The notes under the pieces were generated by a model, which made no database searches, was not told where the DNA came from, and saw only the letters and a program-made list of their open reading frames with translations. The position numbers and the translations under genes are program-made. From RGIG9079 sp964567845 (lineage in GTDB: Bacteria > Bacteroidota > Bacteroidia > Bacteroidales > Marinifilaceae), in the NCBI GenBank assembly GCA_964567845.1, contig CAZMOG010000060.1, positions 1 through 12,520 of the forward strand: 12,520 bases of DNA. The letters are read 5' to 3'. Of the stretch, positions 6,935-12,520 are shown piece after piece (the first letter of the stretch is position 1; each line of letters starts with the position of its first letter).

Positions 6935-9900
6935 ATGGCATTCAGAAAAGATACTAATAATAGCAAGCAGAAGAGCTTCTCTAAGATCGCTATCAGCTTA
7001 GCTTCTCCAGAGGAGATTTTGGAGAAGAGTTATGGTGCTGTTTTGAAACCCGAAACTATCAACTACAGAACCTACAAGCCAGAGCGTGACGGATTGTTCT
7101 GCGAGCGTATTTTCGGACCGGTAAAGGATTACGAGTGCCACTGCGGAAAGTACAAGCGTATCCGTTATAAGGGTATTGTTTGTGACCGTTGTGGAGTTGA
7201 GGTTACCGAGAAGAAGGTTCGTCGTGAGAGAATGGGACACATTGAGTTGGTTGTGCCGGTAGCTCACATTTGGTACTTCAAATCGCTTCCCAATAAGATT
7301 GGATACCTACTTGGTTTGCCATCGAAGAAGTTGGATGCGATTATCTACTACGAGCGCTATGTAGTTATCAACCCGGGAGTTTTGGAGAAGAGTGGCGATT
7401 CAGACCTTGGATATTCAAAATTGGATCTTTTGACCGAGGATGAGTACCTTGAGGCATTGAATTTCATTGATACAAACTATCCTGATAATCAACATCTTGA
7501 TGACAATGATCCTAACAAGTTCGTTGCCAAGATGGGAGCAGAGGCAATCGAGATATTGCTTCAGCAGTTGGATTTGGATGAACTATCATACGACCTTAGA
7601 AATAAGGCAAATACAGAAACATCTCAGCAGCGTAAGAGCGAGGCTTTGAAGCGTTTGCAGGTTGTTGAGGCATTCCGTCAGAGTCGCGAGGTTAACAAAC
7701 CTGAGTGGATGGTTGTAAAGGTAATTGCAGTTATTCCACCGGAGTTGCGTCCATTGGTTCCACTTGATGGAGGACGTTTCGCTACCTCGGATTTGAACGA
7801 TTTGTACAGACGTGTTATTATCCGTAATAACCGTTTGAAGAGATTGTTGGAGATTAAGGCTCCCGATGTTATTCTTCGTAACGAGAAGCGTATGTTGCAA
7901 GAGGCTGTTGATTCACTATTCGACAACTCTCGTAAGTCAAACGCTGTTAAGATCGAGAATAACCGTCCACTTAAATCTTTGTCAGACAGCTTGAAGGGTA
8001 AGCAAGGACGTTTCCGTCAGAACTTGCTTGGAAAGCGTGTTGACTACTCGGCTCGTTCTGTTATCGTTGTTGGTCCGAACTTGAAGATGAATGAGTGTGG
8101 ATTGCCAAAGGATATGGCAGCAGAGCTTTACATGCCTTTCATTATCCGTAAGCTTATTGAGCGCGGAATTGTTAAGACAGTGAAGAGTGCTAAGAAGATT
8201 GTTGACAGAAGAGAGCCTATTGTCTGGGATATTCTTGAGAATGTTTTGAAGGGTCATCCGGTTTTGTTGAACCGTGCCCCCACACTTCACCGTTTGGGTA
8301 TTCAGGCATTCCAGCCACGTTTGATCGAGGGTAAGGCTATCCGTTTGCACCCATTGGCATGTACCGGATTTAACGCTGACTTCGATGGTGACCAGATGGC
8401 GGTACACTTGCCACTTGGTAATGAGGCTGTGCTTGAGGCTCAATTGTTGATGTTGTGTTCTCATAATATCTTGAATCCGGCTAACGGTGCACCTATCACA
8501 GTACCATCGCAGGATATGGTTTTGGGATTGTACTACATTACAAAACCAAGAAAGGGAGCCAAGGGAGAGGGATTGCGTTTCTACTCACCCGAGGAGGTTA
8601 TCATTGCCTTGAACGAGAAAGCTGTTGATCTTCATGCGATTGTAACTGTTAAGGTGAACACTGTTGACGACAATGGTAATAAGATTACTCAGAATATTGA
8701 GACAACAGTTGGTCGAATCATTTTGAACCAATATACACCGGAGAATTATCCATATATCAACAAGTTGATTACCAAGAAGTCTTTGCGTGACATTATCGCT
8801 GATGTATGTAAGCGTTGCGGTATGGCTGTTACAGCTAAGTTCTTGGATGATATTAAGGATCTTGGATATTTGAAGGCGTTCGAGGGTGGTTTGTCATTCA
8901 ACTTGAACGATGTCATTATCCCTGCTGAGAAAGAGGCTCTTGTACAGGAGGGACGCGATCAAGTTGACGAGGTTATCGGAAACTATAACATGGGACTTAT
9001 CACCAATAACGAGCGTTACAACCAGATTATCGATATCTGGACCCATGTAAATGCTCAATTGACCAACACCTTGATGAAGCAGTTGACCGAGGATAAGCAA
9101 GGATTCAACTCAATCTACATGATGCTTGACTCCGGAGCCCGTGGATCTCGTGAGCAGATTCGTCAGCTTGGAGGTATGCGTGGATTGATGGCTAAACCTC
9201 AGAAGTCCGGTTCAGTAGGTGGTCAGATTATTGAGAACCCGATTTTGGCGAACTTTAAGGAGGGACTTTCAGTCTTGGAGTACTTTATCTCTACCCACGG
9301 AGCTCGTAAGGGATTGGCTGATACTGCGTTGAAGACTGCCGATGCCGGATACTTGACACGTAGATTGGTTGATGTTGCTAATGATATTACAATTACCGAG
9401 GATGATTGCGGTACATTGCGTGGAATTTCAATTTCAGCTATCAAGAACAACGAGGAGATTGTATCTTCACTATATGAAAGAATCCTTGGTCGTGTATCAG
9501 TACACGATGTTATCCACCCTGAGACAGGCGAGTTGCTTGTTCGCAGTGGCGAGGAGATTACCGAGAAGATTGCCGAGGCTATTGCAAATAGCCCAATCGA
9601 GACAGTTGAGTGTCGTTCAGTATTGACCTGTGAGTGCAGACGCGGAGTTTGTGCTAAGTGTTACGGACGTAACTTGGCTTCAGGTAGAATGGTAACCAAG
9701 GGCGAGGCTGTTGGAACAATCGCGGCTCAGTCAATTGGTGAGCCGGGAACTCAGCTTACTCTTCGTACTTTCCACGTGGGAGGTACCGCGGGTAACGTTT
9801 CAACTCAGAGCTCTTTGAAGAACAAATATGCCGGAGTTGTTGAGTTCGAGGAGTTGAGAGCTGTTGACTACTACTCTAAGGATCTACAAGAGTCTGACAA

Positions 9901-11233
9901 GCCTTCACACATGGTTGTTGTTGGGCGTTTGACAGAGTTGAGAATTGTTGATCCAAACACTCACATCATTCTTGAGAACCACCCAATTCCATACGGAGCT
10001 AAGGTATTCGTTAACGAGGGTGATACAGTTGCTAAGGGAACTATGCTATGTGAGTGGGACCCATTCAATGCCTCAATTATTACCGAGTTCGGTGGAACAA
10101 TCGGATTCGAACACCTTATCGAGGGTGAGACATATAAGGAGGAGAGCGATGATACAACAGGATTCGCAGAGAAGGTAATCGTTGAGTTCCGCGACAGAAC
10201 AAAGGCTCCAGCCTTGACTGTAGCAGATGCTGAGGGTAATATAATTAAGAGCTATAACTTGCCGGTAGGAGCTCACATCGTTGTTAAAGAGGGCGATAGC
10301 GTAGTTGCCGGAGATGTAATCGTTAAGATTCCAAGATCGGTAGGTAAGGCCGGCGATATTACCGGAGGTCTTCCACGTGTTACCGAGTTGTTCGAGGCTC
10401 GTAACCCGTCGAACCCTGCAATTGTTGCCGAGATTGATGGTGAGGTAACATACGGTAAGATTAAGCGTGGTAACCGCGAGATTATCATTACCTCTAAGAG
10501 TGGCGAGGAGAAGAAGTATTTGATCTCGTTGACAAAGCAGATTCTTGTACAGGAGAACGACTACGTTCGTGCAGGAACACCGCTTTCAGACGGAGCTATC
10601 ACTCCAATCGATATCTTGAATATCGAGGGCCCGATCAGAGTTCAGGAGTATATCGTGAACGAGGTTCAGGATGTGTATCGTATGCAGGGTGTAAAGATTA
10701 ACGATAAGCACTTCGAGATTATCGTACACCAAATGATGCGTAAGGTTATCATCAACGATGCCGGAGATACTAAGTTCCTTGAGAGTCAGGTTGTTGATAA
10801 ACACGAGTTCCAGGCCGAGAACGATGAGATGTATGGCAAGATGGTTGTTACCGATGCAGGCGATGCTACCGATGTTAAGCCTGGTCAGATTTTGACAGCT
10901 CGTCAGTTGCATGATTTGAACTCACAGTTGAAGCGTAATGACCGTAAGGTTATTGTTGCCCGCGAGGCAATTCCTGCTACATCGTCTCAGATTCTTCAGG
11001 GTATTACCCGTGCAGCATTGCAGACATCAAGCTTCATTTCAGCTGCTTCCTTCCAGGAGACAACTAAGGTATTGAACGAGGCTGCAATTTACGGAAAGGT
11101 AGATCCGCTTGAGGGATTGAAAGAGAATGTAATCTGCGGTAAGTTGATACCTGTAGGTACAGGAATGAAGGAGTTCAACGACTTGATCGTTACCTCGAAA
11201 GATGAGATGAAAGAGATGAACGCCGGTGCGTAA
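6935..11233 (+). CDS. rpoC: DNA-directed RNA polymerase subunit beta'
   Basis: Beta' completes the active-site cleft with RpoB. The 1432-residue protein is intact. The first zinc site is C68, C70, C83 and C86. The catalytic NADFDGD motif lies at residues 480-486, with Mg-binding aspartates D482, D484 and D486. The bridge helix lies around residues 734-755 (GARGSREQIRQLGGMRGLM). The second zinc site is C825, C899, C906 and C909. The trigger-loop start QSIGEPGTQLTLRTFHVGG has H947, the counterpart of E. coli H936. The C-terminus carries the GLKENVICGKLIPVGTGM motif that precedes the omega-contacting tail. The gene begins 10 nt after rpoB and is followed 21 nt after its stop by a strong terminator. 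Codon use is strongly biased to GAG, AAG and CGT. Confidence 0.99.
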   Translation: MAFRKDTNNSKQKSFSKIAISLASPEEILEKSYGAVLKPETINYRTYKPERDGLFCERIFGPVKDYECHCGKYKRIRYKGIVCDRCGVEVTEKKVRRERMGHIELVVPVAHIWYFKSLPNKIGYLLGLPSKKLDAIIYYERYVVINPGVLEKSGDSDLGYSKLDLLTEDEYLEALNFIDTNYPDNQHLDDNDPNKFVAKMGAEAIEILLQQLDLDELSYDLRNKANTETSQQRKSEALKRLQVVEAFRQSREVNKPEWMVVKVIAVIPPELRPLVPLDGGRFATSDLNDLYRRVIIRNNRLKRLLEIKAPDVILRNEKRMLQEAVDSLFDNSRKSNAVKIENNRPLKSLSDSLKGKQGRFRQNLLGKRVDYSARSVIVVGPNLKMNECGLPKDMAAELYMPFIIRKLIERGIVKTVKSAKKIVDRREPIVWDILENVLKGHPVLLNRAPTLHRLGIQAFQPRLIEGKAIRLHPLACTGFNADFDGDQMAVHLPLGNEAVLEAQLLMLCSHNILNPANGAPITVPSQDMVLGLYYITKPRKGAKGEGLRFYSPEEVIIALNEKAVDLHAIVTVKVNTVDDNGNKITQNIETTVGRIILNQYTPENYPYINKLITKKSLRDIIADVCKRCGMAVTAKFLDDIKDLGYLKAFEGGLSFNLNDVIIPAEKEALVQEGRDQVDEVIGNYNMGLITNNERYNQIIDIWTHVNAQLTNTLMKQLTEDKQGFNSIYMMLDSGARGSREQIRQLGGMRGLMAKPQKSGSVGGQIIENPILANFKEGLSVLEYFISTHGARKGLADTALKTADAGYLTRRLVDVANDITITEDDCGTLRGISISAIKNNEEIVSSLYERILGRVSVHDVIHPETGELLVRSGEEITEKIAEAIANSPIETVECRSVLTCECRRGVCAKCYGRNLASGRMVTKGEAVGTIAAQSIGEPGTQLTLRTFHVGGTAGNVSTQSSLKNKYAGVVEFEELRAVDYYSKDLQESDKPSHMVVVGRLTELRIVDPNTHIILENHPIPYGAKVFVNEGDTVAKGTMLCEWDPFNASIITEFGGTIGFEHLIEGETYKEESDDTTGFAEKVIVEFRDRTKAPALTVADAEGNIIKSYNLPVGAHIVVKEGDSVVAGDVIVKIPRSVGKAGDITGGLPRVTELFEARNPSNPAIVAEIDGEVTYGKIKRGNREIIITSKSGEEKKYLISLTKQILVQENDYVRAGTPLSDGAITPIDILNIEGPIRVQEYIVNEVQDVYRMQGVKINDKHFEIIVHQMMRKVIINDAGDTKFLESQVVDKHEFQAENDEMYGKMVVTDAGDATDVKPGQILTARQLHDLNSQLKRNDRKVIVAREAIPATSSQILQGITRAALQTSSFISAASFQETTKVLNEAAIYGKVDPLEGLKENVICGKLIPVGTGMKEFNDLIVTSKDEMKEMNAGA

Positions 11234-11254
11234 ATCTTAAAGATAATCAGATAG

Positions 11255-11283
11255 GGCGTCGGCTGATAGTCGGCGCCTTTTTT
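11255..11283 (+). terminator. Intrinsic terminator after rpoC
   Basis: GGCGTCGGCT (11255-11264) pairs with AGTCGGCGCC (11268-11277) as a 10-bp stem with two G-U pairs and the loop GAT; the last A-T pair may open to give a 5-nt loop. Six T follow immediately (11278-11283). This is a textbook Rho-independent terminator and marks the probable end of the main secE-rpoC transcript. Only 22 nt lie between the T-tract and the next start codon. Confidence 0.9.
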
Positions 11284-11305
11284 AACACAAAAAAAATAGA
11301 GAAAA

Positions 11306-11764
11306 ATGGCAGTTTGGTTTGAGGCTTCTGTTAAGTACATGAAGACAAACGAAGAGGGGCGTACGGCAAAGGTTAGCGAGGGTTATATGGTTGATGCCTT
11401 GTCATTCACCGAGGCTGAGGCTCGTATTGTCGAGGAGATGGCGGCTTTGATAAGTGGCGAATACTACTTGAATACATTGAAGAAGTCGAATATCACCGAG
11501 ATTGTATATAGCGATGATGAGAATGATGATCGCTGGTATCGTGCAAAAGTGTGCACAATGGATGCCGATGAGGTTAGCGGTAAGGAGAAGAGCACCCCTG
11601 TTCACTTCTTGGTTGCAGCACACTCTATCGATGGGGCTTTGGCAAATTTGAAAAAAGAGTTGCAGACATATTCGGTTGATTGGGAGATTTGTTCTATTGC
11701 CGATACAAAAATTATGGATGTATTCCGTTACAAACCACAGGTCGAGTCAGAACAGACAAATTAA
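11306..11764 (+). CDS. DUF4494 family protein of unknown function
   Basis: This is a 152-residue soluble protein with no signal peptide or membrane segment. It resembles the DUF4494 family, small Bacteroidota proteins recognisable by an N-terminal WFE motif, a central VDALSFTEAEARI-type segment (here residues 29-41) and a C-terminal IMDVF-type motif (here 136-140); no function is known to me. The two halves look alike: W4-F-x-A-x-V matches W77-Y-x-A-x-V, YMVDALS (27-33) matches FLVAAHS (101-107), and ITEIV (63-67) matches IMDVF (136-140), all at an offset of 73-74 residues. This suggests two copies of one alpha/beta unit. The ATG at 11306 is preceded by an A-rich leader and lies 22 nt after the rpoC terminator. 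A porin-like gene follows after 10 nt, so the two are probably co-transcribed. Confidence 0.85.
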   Translation: MAVWFEASVKYMKTNEEGRTAKVSEGYMVDALSFTEAEARIVEEMAALISGEYYLNTLKKSNITEIVYSDDENDDRWYRAKVCTMDADEVSGKEKSTPVHFLVAAHSIDGALANLKKELQTYSVDWEICSIADTKIMDVFRYKPQVESEQTN

Positions 11765-11774
11765 TTAAATCAAA

Positions 11775-12520
11775 ATGAAGAGCGTTAAATTATTCCTATC
11801 GATACTTTTATCGGTTATGACGTATGCGGTAAATGCGCAGGAGAGTCAGATTTTAAAGTTGAGGGGTGAGGTGCGTGTTGATTATGCCCGTATGTACAAT
11901 AACCACCATTTGGAGAGTGGAGATAGCGGTTTCCGAGGCTCTTTTATCAATTTAATACTTGATGGTGGGTTTGCAGAAAAATTCACATACTCTTATCGGC
12001 AAAGGTTAAACAAAACCATTGTCGATAAGAGTTTCTTTGATGCAACCGATTGGCTCTATTTGAAATATTCCCACAACAAGAATTGGGATATTAGTGCAGG
12101 AAAGTTGGTTGTGGCAATAGGAGGTTACGAGTATGACCGTGCACCAATCGATCTGTACAGTTGTTCCGAGTTCTGGAACAATATTGCCTGCTATCAGTTC
12201 GGAGTTGAGGTTGCATACAACTTCAACGACGAAAAGGACAGATTGCTTGCCCAAATAACCCAAAGTCCGTTTCACACCGATGAAAACGGAGAGATGTATG
12301 GTTATAGTTTAATGTGGAGCGGTTCGCACAATTGGTTCAAAAGCCTCTATTCCGTAAACCTGTTTGAATATAGAAAGGGCAGCTATATAAGTTACATAGC
12401 CCTTGGCAATCAATTTACATTTTCGAACTTTACCCTTCAGCTCGACTTTATGAACAGAGCCGATGCCGAGCATACCTTTATGTTCAAGAATGTCTCATTC
12501 ATGGGCGAGGCCTCGTACGA
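11775..12520 (+). CDS. Outer-membrane porin-like protein, N-terminal part (cut by window end)
   Basis: The frame is open from the ATG at 11775 to the window end (248 codons plus 2 nt), so the C-terminus is unseen. Residues 1-21 are a signal peptide: K2 and K5, a hydrophobic core LFLSILLSVMTYAV, and an A-N-A cleavage site before Q22. The mature part alternates polar and hydrophobic residues and is rich in Tyr, Phe, Trp and Asn, as in transmembrane beta-barrels. Segments such as FINLILDGGFAEKFTYSYRQR, DWLYLKYSHNKNWDISAGK and GYEYDRAPIDLY resemble Bacteroidota porins of the phosphate-selective OprO/OprP type. That assignment is from memory of the pattern; the substrate is unknown. Two cysteines (C130, C139) sit in one predicted loop. 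It starts 10 nt after the DUF4494 gene. GAA is used for 4 of 13 Glu codons, less biased than rplL. Confidence 0.8.
   Translation, partial: MKSVKLFLSILLSVMTYAVNAQESQILKLRGEVRVDYARMYNNHHLESGDSGFRGSFINLILDGGFAEKFTYSYRQRLNKTIVDKSFFDATDWLYLKYSHNKNWDISAGKLVVAIGGYEYDRAPIDLYSCSEFWNNIACYQFGVEVAYNFNDEKDRLLAQITQSPFHTDENGEMYGYSLMWSGSHNWFKSLYSVNLFEYRKGSYISYIALGNQFTFSNFTLQLDFMNRADAEHTFMFKNVSFMGEASY

Noticed and set aside
7982..8464. 160-codon open frame on the minus strand
   Set aside because: It lies wholly inside rpoC over its most conserved region (NADFDGD), has low-complexity Leu/Gln/Thr composition and resembles no protein I know.

Overview
The window holds the conserved transcription/translation core operon of a bacterium in the phylum Bacteroidota, most likely order Bacteroidales. 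The assignment rests on several things: the gene order tRNA-Trp, secE, nusG, rplK, rplA, rplJ, rplL, rpoB, rpoC; RpoB and RpoC lengths (1271 and 1432 aa) and sequences of the Bacteroidota type; start codons preceded by A/T-rich sequence rather than Shine-Dalgarno motifs; and a DUF4494-family gene, a family I know only from Bacteroidota. I cannot name a genus.

Layout, all on the + strand. Positions 1-66 are the 3' part of tRNA-Trp. Positions 87-850 carry secE and nusG (protein export and transcription elongation). Positions 869-3018 carry the ribosomal stalk and L1-stalk proteins L11, L1, L10 and L7/L12. A strong hairpin resembling an attenuator lies in the 90-nt rplL-rpoB gap. Positions 3109-11233 carry the two large RNA polymerase subunits, 10 nt apart. 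A clear intrinsic terminator follows at 11255-11283. After it come a DUF4494 gene (11306-11764) and, 10 nt further, the N-terminal 248 codons of an outer-membrane porin-like protein that runs off the window end.

The genes up to rpoC form one functional unit: ribosome stalk, RNA polymerase core, the elongation factor NusG that binds it, and SecE of the translocon. Every catalytic and metal-binding motif I checked in RpoB and RpoC is intact. The DUF4494-porin pair is a separate unit by content, although very little sequence separates it from the rpoC terminator.

No gap between genes exceeds 300 bases; the largest are 90, 72 and 69 nt. I see no mobile element, CRISPR array, frameshift or sign of gene transfer. 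This is mostly an ordinary housekeeping region and I do not find an undescribed system. The points most worth a second look are an apparent internal duplication in the DUF4494 protein, the rplL-rpoB hairpin, and the gene content directly after rpoC.
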